A DNA stretch of 64,000 nt, taken from the NCBI GenBank assembly GCA_900100835.1, contig FNCM01000002.1, forward strand, positions 186,001 to 250,000, written 5' to 3'. Numbering within the stretch: the stretch's first letter is position 1; every line of letters starts with the position of its first letter. The stretch comes from Selenomonas sp. WCT3 (GTDB lineage: Bacteria > Bacillota > Negativicutes > Selenomonadales > Selenomonadaceae). The position numbers and the translations under genes are program-made. Positions 41,058-50,502 of the stretch are shown piece by piece. The notes under the pieces were generated by a model, which was not told the origin of the DNA, did no database searches, and worked only from the letters and a program-made list of their open reading frames with translations.

Positions 41058-42359
41058 TCAATCACCCATAAACACTTGCAGGAGTTTTGACAAGGCCTCC
41101 TGATCTGCCCCCGCCATGGTTTCCCGTACCGAATGCATGGCTAGGATCGGAACCCCGATATCCATGGTACGCATAGGCACCAAAGCCGAGGCAATCGAGC
41201 CTAAAGTAGAGCCGCCACGGCTGTCGCTGCGATTGACAAATTGCTGCCATTTGATGCCCTGCGATTCGCAAAGGCCGCGAACCACCGCCACAGCTTCCGC
41301 ATCCCCGGCATAGGACTGGGAACAGGCCTGCTTCAAGGTGAGCCCCGCCCCCATCACCGGCCGGACAGCCGGGTCCGCCTTATCGGCATAATTGGGATGA
41401 ACCGCATGGGCTACATCCACCGAGAGCAGGAATCCTGCGGCAATATCCCGCAGCAGGTCTTCCTGGGATTTTCCCAAGGCAGTGTACAAGCGCTCCAGCA
41501 CCTGCATAAGAACGGCGGACGCCGCCCCCTGCTTCGTGCAGCTCCCCACCTCTTCATTGTCAAAGAGAGCAATCAGCCGGATACCCGTGCCGGTCTCCGC
41601 TGCCCCGCAAATTCCATCCAGGCAGGCTTTTACCGAAGTGAGATTATCCAGCCGCGGGGAAGATACCATTTCCTCATGCAAACCTACCGTACAACCATGT
41701 TCCACCGGATAAAGGGATAACTCATAGGAAAGGATATCCTCAACGGCTGTACCCAGTTCCTCTGCCAGCCAATCCACGAAAAAAGTCTTGGCATCAGCAT
41801 CTGCCTCCAAAGATTCCACTCCGCCGAAGGCAACTGCCAGTGGCAGCATATCCGTCTGGACATTGAGTTTTCCTTCATCATTTACCTCCCGGTCCATGTG
41901 AATGGCCAAGCTGGGGATTGTCACCAGCGGCCGCTGAAAATCCACGAGACGGATTTCCGGATTAAAGGCATCTTCGCCACGAACCACGATTTTTCCTGCT
42001 AAGGACAACGGCCGATCCAGCCAAGTTCGCAAAATCAAACCGCCGTATTTTTCTACATTCAATAGGCCGCATTTTTCTTTCACCATACCAGCCTGCGGTT
42101 TTAACCGGAAGCAGGGAAAATCCGTATGAGCCGCCGCCATCCGCAGCTGCCCATCGGACTCTCCCGCCACGAAGGCCAGCAGCGTCGAATCGTATACCGT
42201 CACGAAGTACTTTCCGCCCCGCTCGATCTGCCAGGAATCCGTCAGCGAAAGCTCTCGAAACCCTGCCAGCCGCAGCCGCATCGCACTGGCTTGAACAGTA
42301 TGGAAGGGCGTTGGACACTCCGCAACAAAGTCCAGTAATTCTTCAGTTTCAGTATTCAT
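41058..42359 (-). CDS. M18 family aminopeptidase
   Basis: 433 residues. Zinc ligands of the M18 fold are recognisable: AAHTDFPCFRLKP, LFDNEEVGSCTKQGA, LSVDVAHAVHPNYADK and DIGVPILAMHSVRE. It removes N-terminal amino acids, often acidic ones, from peptides in the cytoplasm. AAAGGA precedes the ATG. It follows rnfB by 35 bp on the same strand and may be read through from the rnf operon. Confidence 0.93.
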   Translation of the reverse strand: MNTETEELLDFVAECPTPFHTVQASAMRLRLAGFRELSLTDSWQIERGGKYFVTVYDSTLLAFVAGESDGQLRMAAAHTDFPCFRLKPQAGMVKEKCGLLNVEKYGGLILRTWLDRPLSLAGKIVVRGEDAFNPEIRLVDFQRPLVTIPSLAIHMDREVNDEGKLNVQTDMLPLAVAFGGVESLEADADAKTFFVDWLAEELGTAVEDILSYELSLYPVEHGCTVGLHEEMVSSPRLDNLTSVKACLDGICGAAETGTGIRLIALFDNEEVGSCTKQGAASAVLMQVLERLYTALGKSQEDLLRDIAAGFLLSVDVAHAVHPNYADKADPAVRPVMGAGLTLKQACSQSYAGDAEAVAVVRGLCESQGIKWQQFVNRSDSRGGSTLGSIASALVPMRTMDIGVPILAMHSVRETMAGADQEALSKLLQVFMGD

Positions 42360-42394
42360 AAAATCAATCCTTTACTAAAAATATGCCACCTGTA

Positions 42395-43228
42395 TTATAC
42401 CACCTCCTTCATCATACGCCCTGCCACCAGTTCCTGTATCGCCTTGGTCGGGCACTTGGCAAGGCAGGTGGGGTTGTCACAGGTCTTGCAGATTTCCTGA
42501 TCCACCACGGCCACGAACCGGTCAATCTTGATCGCACCATGTTCGCAGCTGCGCATACAAAGGCCACAGCCAATGCAGGCATTCTGACAGAGTTTCTTCG
42601 CCACCGGCCCCCTATCATGCGAACTGCATTCAACCTGTACCGGAGCCTCAAAACTCTGTAGTGTCAAAATCGCCTGCGGGCAGGTCGAGACACATTTGCC
42701 GCAGCCGGTGCAAATGGCCTTATCCACCACAGGCAGCCCATCTGCCCCCATGGAAAGCGCACCAAAGGGACAGGCTCGCACGCAATTGCCAAACCCAATG
42801 CAGCCGTATTTACACCCCTTGGGCCCACCTTGAATGAGTTTTGCCGCCGCACAGTCCCGGATGCCTTCATACCGGGCCGCCATTACTGCCGCCGTTTTCG
42901 TTCCACGGCATTTCAGATGCGCATATTTTGGTTCGGCAGCCTCAGCCTTTTTCCCCGTGAGTTCTGCCACCTTTGCCGCCACTGCTGCCTTGCCCGGCAC
43001 ACAGAGATTTGGCGGCACGCTCTCATCTTCCACCACTGCCTCAGCATATTTCGCGCAACCAGCAAATCCGCAAGCGCCGCACTGCCCTTTGGGCAATATA
43101 TCCTCTACTTCATGGATAAGGGGATTTACCTCCATGGCAAATTTCTTATCTGCCAGCGCCAGCACCACGCCAAAAAAAGTACCGATCCCCACCAGCACCA
43201 CAATAATCATAACCGCAGTATTCATCAT
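42395..43228 (-). CDS. rnfB: Rnf complex subunit B (ferredoxin-type electron carrier)
   Basis: 277 residues. One N-terminal membrane helix, a GQCGACGFAGC cluster motif, then several [4Fe-4S] motifs (GCIGFGNCVRACPFGA, CTGCGKCVSTCPQA, CIGCGLCMRSCEHGA, CKTCDNPTCLAKCP). It accepts electrons from ferredoxin for the Na+/H+-translocating Rnf complex. Last gene of rnfCDGEAB. Confidence 0.96.
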   Translation of the reverse strand: MMNTAVMIIVVLVGIGTFFGVVLALADKKFAMEVNPLIHEVEDILPKGQCGACGFAGCAKYAEAVVEDESVPPNLCVPGKAAVAAKVAELTGKKAEAAEPKYAHLKCRGTKTAAVMAARYEGIRDCAAAKLIQGGPKGCKYGCIGFGNCVRACPFGALSMGADGLPVVDKAICTGCGKCVSTCPQAILTLQSFEAPVQVECSSHDRGPVAKKLCQNACIGCGLCMRSCEHGAIKIDRFVAVVDQEICKTCDNPTCLAKCPTKAIQELVAGRMMKEVV

Positions 43229-43242
43229 CAGTCACAACCTCC

Positions 43243-43818
43243 TCACAGCATCCCCGAAAAACCGAGGAAAGCCAGGGAAAGCATTCCTGCTAAGATAAAG
43301 GCGATGCCAATCCCCTCAAGGGGTTTCGGAACATCGGCATAGGCGAGCTTCTCCCGCAGGGATGCCATCAAAATAATAGCCAAGGCAAAGCCAAGTCCTG
43401 AACCAATGGCAAACACAATGCTCTTAAGCAGGCTGTAGCTGTTCTCCACATTGAGCAGCGGCACGGCCAGCACGATACAATTGGTGGCAATCAATAGCAG
43501 GTAAATGCCCCACATATTGTAGAGGGCAGGAGCCTGTTTCTTGATGATGAGTTCCAGCAGCTGTACAAAACTTGCCGTCAGCACGACAAATACAATTGTC
43601 GTCAGGAACGTCAGCCCCAAGGGCTGAAGCACAAAGAAATACACAATCCAGGCCAGGATCGAGCTCATGGTCATAACTGAAGTAACCGCCATGCCCATCC
43701 CCACCGAAGCACTGAGATTCTTGGATATGCCAAAGAAAATGCAAAGCCCCAGAAACTTGGTCAGCACGAAGTTGTTGACGACAACTGCGCCGATAAATAA
43801 GGTAAGATATTCTGCCAT
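43243..43818 (-). CDS. rnfA: Rnf complex subunit A
   Basis: 191 residues, six hydrophobic segments, starts with LFIGAVVVNNFVLTKFLGLCIFFGISK, the RnfA/NqrE signature. Membrane subunit lying between rnfE and rnfB with overlap at its start. Confidence 0.96.
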   Translation of the reverse strand: MAEYLTLFIGAVVVNNFVLTKFLGLCIFFGISKNLSASVGMGMAVTSVMTMSSILAWIVYFFVLQPLGLTFLTTIVFVVLTASFVQLLELIIKKQAPALYNMWGIYLLLIATNCIVLAVPLLNVENSYSLLKSIVFAIGSGLGFALAIILMASLREKLAYADVPKPLEGIGIAFILAGMLSLAFLGFSGML

Positions 43819-44468
43819 TACGACTCAGCTCCCTTCATCGTCTCCATGCGGCGGGCTTCCTGGGCCTTCTTCTCCTCCACATGTTTATTCCAGGTTTTTG
43901 TGGCCGCCACCAAATAGCCAATCAGGATAAAGGCCCCCGGTGGCAATACCATCATCAGCATCGGCTCATAGCCGTCGCCAAACACCGGCATACCTAGAAT
44001 CGTCCCGGCACCGATGAGTTCGCGAATCACTGAAATGATCAGCATGGCCAGCGTAAATCCACAGCCCATGCCAAACCCATCGGCAAAGGATTTCACCACA
44101 CCGTGTTTCGACGCATAGACCTCCGCCCGGGCCAAAATGATAGCAAACACCACCACCAAGGCCAAATAGATACCCAACGCCTTATAAAGTTCGGGGAAAT
44201 AGGCCTGCAAAACCAGCTGAGCCACCGTAACGATGGTCGCTATCGAAGTGATGTAAACCGGCACACGCACCTTAGGATTTACCCATTTGCGCACGATGGA
44301 CACCACCACGTTATTCGTCGTAATGACAAAGGTAACCGTAAGCCCCATCGTAAGGCCATTGACAACGCTTGTAGTAACCGCTAGGGCAGGACAAAGGGAC
44401 AGGGCAAGAATAAAAATCGGATTTTCGGCCACCAGTCCCTTGCTGAAGATATTCCATAATTCCTTCAT
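43818..44468 (-). CDS. rnfE: Rnf complex subunit E
   Basis: 216 residues from the ATG at 44468, which follows GGAGGG; an in-frame codon at 44495 has no ribosome site. Six membrane segments, with NPIFILALSLCPALAVTTS, homologous to NqrD. Overlaps rnfA by one base. Confidence 0.95.
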   Translation of the reverse strand: MKELWNIFSKGLVAENPIFILALSLCPALAVTTSVVNGLTMGLTVTFVITTNNVVVSIVRKWVNPKVRVPVYITSIATIVTVAQLVLQAYFPELYKALGIYLALVVVFAIILARAEVYASKHGVVKSFADGFGMGCGFTLAMLIISVIRELIGAGTILGMPVFGDGYEPMLMMVLPPGAFILIGYLVAATKTWNKHVEEKKAQEARRMETMKGAES

Positions 44469-44469
44469 T

Positions 44470-45018
44470 TTATTTCCCTCCCTGCAAGGCCGCAACTTCC
44501 TCTACTGCCTGCTTGATGCCAAGCACCACCGCCCGCGAGGAAATCGTCGCACCGGTCATAGCCTGAATGTCCTCTTTATCCGCAGGGTCCTTCGTGACCA
44601 CCAGATGTTCCATTCCCTTGCCAGCGAACTGCTGCCGGAAGGCGGGCTTCTGCGCATTATCACCGAGGCCCGGCGTCTCGTTGTGTTCCAGGATATTGTA
44701 ATCGATGACCTTGGCGTCCACCGTCACCGCTACCAGCAGCTTGATTTTACCGCCATAACCCTTGGTCTCACTGGGGACGATATAGGCGGTGGTTTGACCG
44801 TTCTTTACCGCCGCAAACCAGCCCTCATGTCCACTCACTTCCTGGAAGGAATCCGCATCGGGAACCAAGGCCTTCATGGACTCCTGCTTCATCAGTTCTG
44901 CCTTTTGCGCCGCCACGGGAGCCGTCACGTAATAGACCGAGCCAATGACCACCCCAGAGATAAAACAGGCCATCGCCAAATTCGAAGCAATCTTCACAAT
45001 CGAATGTTCCTCAGCCAT
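44470..45018 (-). CDS. rnfG: Rnf complex subunit G (FMN-binding)
   Basis: 182 residues from the ATG at 45018 (a GTG at 45021 is possible). One N-terminal membrane helix and an FMN-binding domain; TGAT (T158) is the threonine that carries covalent FMN. GLGDNAQKPAFRQQFAGKG is typical. Overlaps rnfD. Confidence 0.95.
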   Translation of the reverse strand: MAEEHSIVKIASNLAMACFISGVVIGSVYYVTAPVAAQKAELMKQESMKALVPDADSFQEVSGHEGWFAAVKNGQTTAYIVPSETKGYGGKIKLLVAVTVDAKVIDYNILEHNETPGLGDNAQKPAFRQQFAGKGMEHLVVTKDPADKEDIQAMTGATISSRAVVLGIKQAVEEVAALQGGK

Positions 45019-46001
45019 CACTTGTCACCTCCAGCCCCAAAGATACGCGGTTTCGTAAAGCGGTCAATAAGCGGCGTCAGCGCATTCATCAAGAGAATGG
45101 AATAGCAGACGCCCTCCGGATAGCCGCCCAACAGACGGATCAACACCGTAAGGGCCCCAGCCCCGACGGCAAAGATGACCTGCCCTTTGACCGTCATGGG
45201 AATCGTAACCATATCCGTAGCCATAAAGAACGCCCCCAGCATCAAGCCCCCGGCCATCATATGGAAAAGCGGGTCGCCAGTAAAGAGCCCCGCAGGGCCA
45301 AAGACAAAGGTCAGCAAACCAACGGTGCCAATCATGACCACCGGCACCACCCAATTCACATACCCCTTCCCAATCAGATACAGGCCGCCTAACAATAGCA
45401 GCACCGTACTGGTCTCCCCTAAGGAGCCATTGCGGGTTCCGATAAACATATTCCAATACAGACCTGCCTGACCGCCAAAGGTTGCCAGCAGGGCATCATA
45501 CCCCTGCAGTTTAAGGATATTCAACGGCGTTGCGCTGGTCATGGCATCCACCCCAGCACTCATGTCCTGCATCTTCGTCCAAGTGGTCATTGCCACCGGC
45601 CAAGAGACCATCAGCGCCGCCCGGCCAATATGGGCAGGATTGAAGATATTGAACCCCAAGCCTCCCATGGACTGCTTGGCCACCACGATGGCCAGCACCG
45701 AACCGATTGCCACCATATACGGCGGCAAGACCGGCGACATAGACATCGCCAATAGCAGTCCCGTTATGCAGGCACTGCCGTCAAAAGCCGTAATCGGCTG
45801 GTGCATTGCCCGCTGCCAGATGTACTCCGACGCCACCGCAAAGATGACGCCCACCACCATATTGACCAGTGCCGGCAGGCCAAACCACCAGACGGCAAAT
45901 GCCGCCGCTGGTAGCAGCGCTGCATTTACCCGCCACATAATCCCCGGGATCGTCTCACCATCGCGAATATGCGGGGAACTAGAAATCGTATACTCACTCA
46001 T
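45018..46001 (-). CDS. rnfD: Rnf complex subunit D
   Basis: 327 residues from the ATG at 46001 after GAGGGGG; the longer frame upstream is the end of rnfC in another frame. Starts MSEYTISSSPHIRDGETIPG, nine or so membrane segments, TSAT in AMTSATPLNIL as likely covalent flavin site. NqrB homologue. Confidence 0.95.
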   Translation of the reverse strand: MSEYTISSSPHIRDGETIPGIMWRVNAALLPAAAFAVWWFGLPALVNMVVGVIFAVASEYIWQRAMHQPITAFDGSACITGLLLAMSMSPVLPPYMVAIGSVLAIVVAKQSMGGLGFNIFNPAHIGRAALMVSWPVAMTTWTKMQDMSAGVDAMTSATPLNILKLQGYDALLATFGGQAGLYWNMFIGTRNGSLGETSTVLLLLGGLYLIGKGYVNWVVPVVMIGTVGLLTFVFGPAGLFTGDPLFHMMAGGLMLGAFFMATDMVTIPMTVKGQVIFAVGAGALTVLIRLLGGYPEGVCYSILLMNALTPLIDRFTKPRIFGAGGDK

Positions 46002-47353
46002 GCCTTCGCCCCCTCTTTCTTCGCCGGTTCTTCCTTGGCTTTCGCCTTTGCCATCTCCGCCCGCACAAAGCCCTTGGCGTTGCGGATATACTGCACGATA
46101 TTCCGTTTCGCGGGGCAAATATAGGTACAACAGCCACACTCCACACAGTTCATCAAACCGTAGGAATCACGGCAAGCCGCAAAATCCTGACGCTGGGAAA
46201 GTATCGATAACATGCTGGGCACCAGCCCCATGGGGCAGGCTTTGACACAACGGCCACAGCGGATGCAGTTCATTTCTGGGCCATGCTCCGTAAGCCTGCG
46301 GGTCAAGGCCAAAATTCCGGAGGATCCCTTCATCACCGGAACCTCATCCGTAAACTGAGCCATGCCCATCATGGGGCCACCCGCCAGCAGTTTATCTGGT
46401 TCTTCTTTAAAGCCACCGCAGAAGGCAATAGCATCACTATATTTCGTACCGATGCGCACCCGCAGGTTCTTCGGTTCGGCAATGGCATCCCCCGAAACGG
46501 TCATAATCCGCTCCGTAAGGGGCACCCCGCGTACCACCGCATCGGCAATGGCCGCCACCGTCCCTACATTCTGCACCACGGCCCCCACATCCATGGGCAG
46601 CCCTCCCATGGGAACTTCCCGGTCTGCCAGCACTTTGATCAACATCTTCTCTGCCCCCTGGGGATACTTCGTCTTGAGGGCTGCCACCTCGATGCCGGTT
46701 CCCGCGCCAGCCTTTTTCAACGCATCAATAGCCTCCGGTTTATTGTCCTCGATGCCAATCACACTGCGCTTGACCCCCAGCACCCGGGCAAGAATCTGCG
46801 TTCCCTCCACCACCTGCGCCGGTGACTCTAGCATCAGCCGGTAATCCGCAGTCAAATACGGCTCACACTCAGCGCCGTTGAGGATCAGAATATCCACGGG
46901 TTTCGACGGTTTTAACTTGATATGGGCCGGAAAGGTCGCTCCCCCCATACCGACAATGCCCGCGGACTGGATAGCGTTTAGAATCTCCTCATTCGTCATC
47001 GCCGTCCAATCCCGCTCCAGCGGCAGACCGTCTGCCCAACTGTCCTCCCCGTCGTTTTCGATGACAACAGCGGAACAGCTGATGCGCCCCGAATGGGGAC
47101 GCTCTTCAATGCGGATGACCTTACCAGATACCGGGGCATGAATATCCGCATGCATAAAAGCCGGACTCGTGCCGATAAGCTGCCCCCGTTTCACCAGGTC
47201 CCCCACCTTCACACAGGGGGTGCAGGGGGCACCGATATGCTGGCTCATTGGCACGACGAGTTCCTTTGGCGCCGGCATCACCTCAATGGGCTTAGCCTTT
47301 GCCAGTTCCTTGCCATCGTGCGGATGAATCCCACCAAGAAAACTCCTGAACAT
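45998..47353 (-). CDS. rnfC: Rnf complex subunit C (NADH-side subunit)
   Basis: About 451 residues from the ATG at 47353 after GAGGTGA. Glycine-rich NADH/FMN region MGGATFPAHIKL and NGAECEPYLTADYRLM, then two [4Fe-4S] motifs, CIRCGRCVKACPMG and CVECGCCTYICP. A Lys/Ala/Glu-rich C-terminal tail is short compared with E. coli RsxC. Couples ferredoxin oxidation to NAD+ reduction. Confidence 0.96.
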   Translation of the reverse strand: MFRSFLGGIHPHDGKELAKAKPIEVMPAPKELVVPMSQHIGAPCTPCVKVGDLVKRGQLIGTSPAFMHADIHAPVSGKVIRIEERPHSGRISCSAVVIENDGEDSWADGLPLERDWTAMTNEEILNAIQSAGIVGMGGATFPAHIKLKPSKPVDILILNGAECEPYLTADYRLMLESPAQVVEGTQILARVLGVKRSVIGIEDNKPEAIDALKKAGAGTGIEVAALKTKYPQGAEKMLIKVLADREVPMGGLPMDVGAVVQNVGTVAAIADAVVRGVPLTERIMTVSGDAIAEPKNLRVRIGTKYSDAIAFCGGFKEEPDKLLAGGPMMGMAQFTDEVPVMKGSSGILALTRRLTEHGPEMNCIRCGRCVKACPMGLVPSMLSILSQRQDFAACRDSYGLMNCVECGCCTYICPAKRNIVQYIRNAKGFVRAEMAKAKAKEEPAKKEGAKA

Positions 47354-47392
47354 GAACAATCACCTCATAGCTCCCTAAAATATCTGAAACGG

Positions 47393-47809
47393 TCAATCCT
47401 CTATAATCTCGAGAATAACCGGTTTCATCCCTTGTTTCTTCGCCACTTGCCGGTCAAACAGCTTGATTACCAGCAGTGACAAAACGAAAAAAAAGCCAGC
47501 ACCGAACTCAGCCCAGAAGGAAATTTCTCCTCCCACGCCAATCGCAAGCTGCCAGCCCAGCACAGCCCCCGAAGCCGCCGCCAAAAGCGGCAGCACAAAC
47601 ACCACAAAAGCTCCCGTCAGCACCTGCGTTTCCTGCATGGCGAACCGCACGCGCTGGCCAGGTTTAGCACCAATTCGATTGATGGCCTCTACCATCACCT
47701 GCTGGCTTGAAGGACAAGCGCCGCAGGCAGAACAATCTGCGTGACGCCCCACCTTAATACTGGCCAGACCATCCTGGACTTTCACCACCAGGCCTTCTTC
47801 CTGTTTCAT
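47393..47809 (-). CDS. rseC: RseC/MucC-like membrane protein at the head of the rnf operon
   Basis: 138 residues. Cys-rich N-terminal part CSACGACPSS, then two membrane helices (GAFVVFVLPLLAAASGAVLG and FGAGFFFVLSLLVIKLF). RseC-family proteins are often next to rnf genes and are linked to iron-sulfur or redox maintenance. It is 39 bp ahead of rnfC and likely co-transcribed. Confidence 0.88.
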   Translation of the reverse strand: MKQEEGLVVKVQDGLASIKVGRHADCSACGACPSSQQVMVEAINRIGAKPGQRVRFAMQETQVLTGAFVVFVLPLLAAASGAVLGWQLAIGVGGEISFWAEFGAGFFFVLSLLVIKLFDRQVAKKQGMKPVILEIIED

Positions 47810-47910
47810 CCAGCCACCTCCTCTGTTTTCCTATTGTCTAGATTCGTTTTTTGTTCCAAATTTCCTTGTTTTTTATCATCTGTGAAAATTTTATTTTTCC
47901 AGGCACGAAA

Positions 47911-47938
47911 AAAAGCCTTCCGTAAACGGAAGGCTTTT
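47911..47938 (-). terminator. Terminator after the penicillin-binding protein gene
   Basis: AAAAGCCTTCCG with CGGAAGGCTTTT around TAAA; the minus side ends in TTTT. Confidence 0.85.
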
Positions 47939-47946
47939 CCCATTCA

Positions 47947-49923
47947 TTATTCTGGTTTGAAATATACGACAATACTGCGGCCTTGGTCCACCAGTGTATT
48001 CGGCGGGATACTCTGCCCCGAGGCAAAGCCTGATCCCTCGCTTTCAAAACTCAAGCCCTTATCACTGGCAATACGGGCAGCTTCCCGGAGGCTTTTCCCC
48101 GTGAAATCCGGCATGACAATCATGCCCTCCGGCACAACACCCTCGTACCCTTTGATTGGCTTCGGCTGCGGCGTCTTCGGCGGCTCCATGCCCGCAAACG
48201 GGTCACTGGACGGAGCAATCCGCATATAGCGGAACAGCTGGGAGAAAATCCGGCTGGCCACCGGAGCGGCAATCTGTCCACCGTAGTAGTTGCCCTGACT
48301 CGGGTCATCAATCATGACCAAAACCGTAAGCTGCGGATCCTCCACCGGCGCGAAACCACAGAAGGAGGCAATATAACGCCCCTCCATATAACCGGCACCA
48401 TCCTCACGGATTTTCTGGGCCGTACCCGTCTTGCCGGCAATGCGATAGCCTTTAACGCCGGCCTTAGCACCACCACCGCTGGCAACGACCTGTTCCAAGA
48501 GACCGATGAGGGTCTTGTCCGTAGCCGACTCTATCGTGCGGCGCACCTCCTGGGGGCTGCGCTCCTCATAGACCGAGCCATCAGCATTGCGGATGGACTT
48601 CACGATATAAGGCTTCAGCAGCACACCATCGTTGGCAATGGCCGACATGGCCGTCACCAGCTGCAGCGGCGTCACAGCGATACTCTGGCCAATCGACATG
48701 GTGGCAATATCGGAGTCACGCATCTGCTCTGGGTCGAATAGGATACCACTCTCCTCGGCCGGCAAATCGATGCCTGTGGCCTCGCCAAAGCCGAACTTCT
48801 TCGCGTAATCCGTAATCTTGTCCGCCCCCAGACGCAGGCCTACCTGAGCAAAGCCCGTGTTAAGGGACTGCTTGACGACATCCGTGAACGTAACGGTACC
48901 AAAGCTCGTACCGCTCCAGTTCTGGATGCGGCGTCCCGATACCATGACATATCCCGGGTCCACAAAGACCTGATTTGGCGTAACCACCTGCTCCTGCAAG
49001 GCCGCACCGGCAACCACCGATTTAAAGGTGGAACCCGGCTCATAAATAAAGGACACAGCCCGGTTTTTCCAAACCTCTGGCTTGTAATCCCAAAACTTAT
49101 TGGGATTATAAGAAGGGCGCGATGCCATTGCCAGCACCTCGCCGGTCTTCGGATTCATGACCACACAGGTAATGGACTTGGGCCGGTTCTCCGCCACCGC
49201 CCGATCAAGCTCCTGCTCGACAATGAACTGGATTCCGCTGTCGATGGTGAGCTCAACGGTCTTGCAGTAATCCCCGCGATAATGACGGCTGCTGGAAAAA
49301 ATCGAATCGAGAATCGGCCGGTCGCGGCGATCCGTAGTCAGATATTTCTCTTTGATTTCTCCCTTGAGCAGGCTGTCCAGCGCCTGTTCCACGCCATCCA
49401 AGCCCTTATCGTCTGTCCCCACAAAGCCCAGGACATTGGCCGCCAGCACGTCGTTGGGATAATAGCGCTTCGCCTCATCACGGAAGCCCAGGCAAGTGGA
49501 GTAGCCCTTCTCCTTGATGAGCGCCCGCACAGCCTCGTATTCCGACTGTTCCATGCGGCGTTTGACCCAGACAAAACCACCGCCCACGGCAATATCATCG
49601 AGAACGTCCTGCTCCGTCTTCTCAATAAGCGGAGCCAGATCCGCCGCCAAAGTCTGCGGATCTTCCACATGATTCGGGTCAACATACAGGGACTTAGTCA
49701 TGGTACTGACCGCCAGCTCACGGCCGTTGCGGTCGATAATCGCACCGCGAGGCGACTGAATGGCATAATCATGCCCCACCTGATTTTTCATGCGCTCTGA
49801 GAGCTCATTTCCCTGTATCAGCTGCAGCCAGCCATAACGCAAGACGACTATTCCCAAAATAAAAAGCATAAACATCGCGAGGCCGGTAATATGCTTTTGC
49901 GTCTCGTACCGTCTCTTCTTCAT
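47947..49923 (-). CDS. Class B penicillin-binding protein with PASTA domain (FtsI/SpoVD-like)
   Basis: 658 residues. One N-terminal membrane anchor, dimerisation domain with SPRGAIIDRNGRELA, transpeptidase domain with STFK (298-301), SLN (353-355) and KTG (498-500), all catalytic motifs intact, and one C-terminal PASTA domain (about 590-658). Cross-links peptidoglycan. PASTA-tailed class B enzymes in Firmicutes act in division (PBP2x-like) or sporulation (SpoVD). The gene stands outside any division cluster here, with its own terminator. Confidence 0.94.
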   Translation of the reverse strand: MKKRRYETQKHITGLAMFMLFILGIVVLRYGWLQLIQGNELSERMKNQVGHDYAIQSPRGAIIDRNGRELAVSTMTKSLYVDPNHVEDPQTLAADLAPLIEKTEQDVLDDIAVGGGFVWVKRRMEQSEYEAVRALIKEKGYSTCLGFRDEAKRYYPNDVLAANVLGFVGTDDKGLDGVEQALDSLLKGEIKEKYLTTDRRDRPILDSIFSSSRHYRGDYCKTVELTIDSGIQFIVEQELDRAVAENRPKSITCVVMNPKTGEVLAMASRPSYNPNKFWDYKPEVWKNRAVSFIYEPGSTFKSVVAGAALQEQVVTPNQVFVDPGYVMVSGRRIQNWSGTSFGTVTFTDVVKQSLNTGFAQVGLRLGADKITDYAKKFGFGEATGIDLPAEESGILFDPEQMRDSDIATMSIGQSIAVTPLQLVTAMSAIANDGVLLKPYIVKSIRNADGSVYEERSPQEVRRTIESATDKTLIGLLEQVVASGGGAKAGVKGYRIAGKTGTAQKIREDGAGYMEGRYIASFCGFAPVEDPQLTVLVMIDDPSQGNYYGGQIAAPVASRIFSQLFRYMRIAPSSDPFAGMEPPKTPQPKPIKGYEGVVPEGMIVMPDFTGKSLREAARIASDKGLSFESEGSGFASGQSIPPNTLVDQGRSIVVYFKPE

Positions 49924-49989
49924 TCCTCTATATCACTCCTGTCGCTGCACGACATACTTACCGAAATTATACTCCTTATATCATACCAC

Positions 49990-50016
49990 AAAAAAACCTC
50001 CCCCTAAAGGGGAAGG
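49990..50016 (-). terminator. Terminator after rlmH
   Basis: CCTTCCCC-TTTA-GGGGGAGG followed by TTTTTTT on the minus strand. Confidence 0.88.
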
Positions 50017-50022
50017 CTTATA

Positions 50023-50502
50023 TTACCAGTGATACTTCTCACCGCGATTGATCTTAAAGCAACGATAAATCTGCTCCACCAGCAAGAGCCGCACCATCTG
50101 ATGGGTAAAGGTCAACTGGGAAAAACTGAGCCGCTCATCTGCAGCCGCCCGAACCTCCCTCGAAAGGCCAAAGGCACCGCCAATCAAGAACGTGATATTG
50201 CTGCGCCCTTGAATCCCCAGCTGATCCAGCTTCTCGGCAAGCTTTTCCGATGGCATCTCTTTGCCAAACACATCGAGGACGAAAAGGAAGCTCCCCGCAG
50301 GCACCAGCTTCAGGAGCTTCTCGCCCTCCTTCTGCAGCACCTGTTCCTTCTCAGCTGCCGAAGGCTCATCGGGCATCTTCTCCTCGTGGATTTCCTTTAT
50401 CTCCACCTGGGCAAAGGGACGGAGCCTCTTCATGAACTCCGCAATCCCCGCGCTCAGATACTTTTCCTTAATTTTGCCTGCACAAACAATGGTAATCTTC
50501 AT
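50023..50502 (-). CDS. rlmH: 23S rRNA pseudouridine-1915 N3-methyltransferase
   Basis: 159 residues, SPOUT fold. Starts MKITIVCAGKIKEKYL; SAM knot motifs FLFVLDVFGKEMPSEKLAEK, ITFLIGGAFGLSREV and LLLVEQIYRCFKINRGEKYHW at the C-terminus. Modifies helix 69 of mature 70S ribosomes. Start overlaps the htrA stop. Confidence 0.96.
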   Translation of the reverse strand: MKITIVCAGKIKEKYLSAGIAEFMKRLRPFAQVEIKEIHEEKMPDEPSAAEKEQVLQKEGEKLLKLVPAGSFLFVLDVFGKEMPSEKLAEKLDQLGIQGRSNITFLIGGAFGLSREVRAAADERLSFSQLTFTHQMVRLLLVEQIYRCFKINRGEKYHW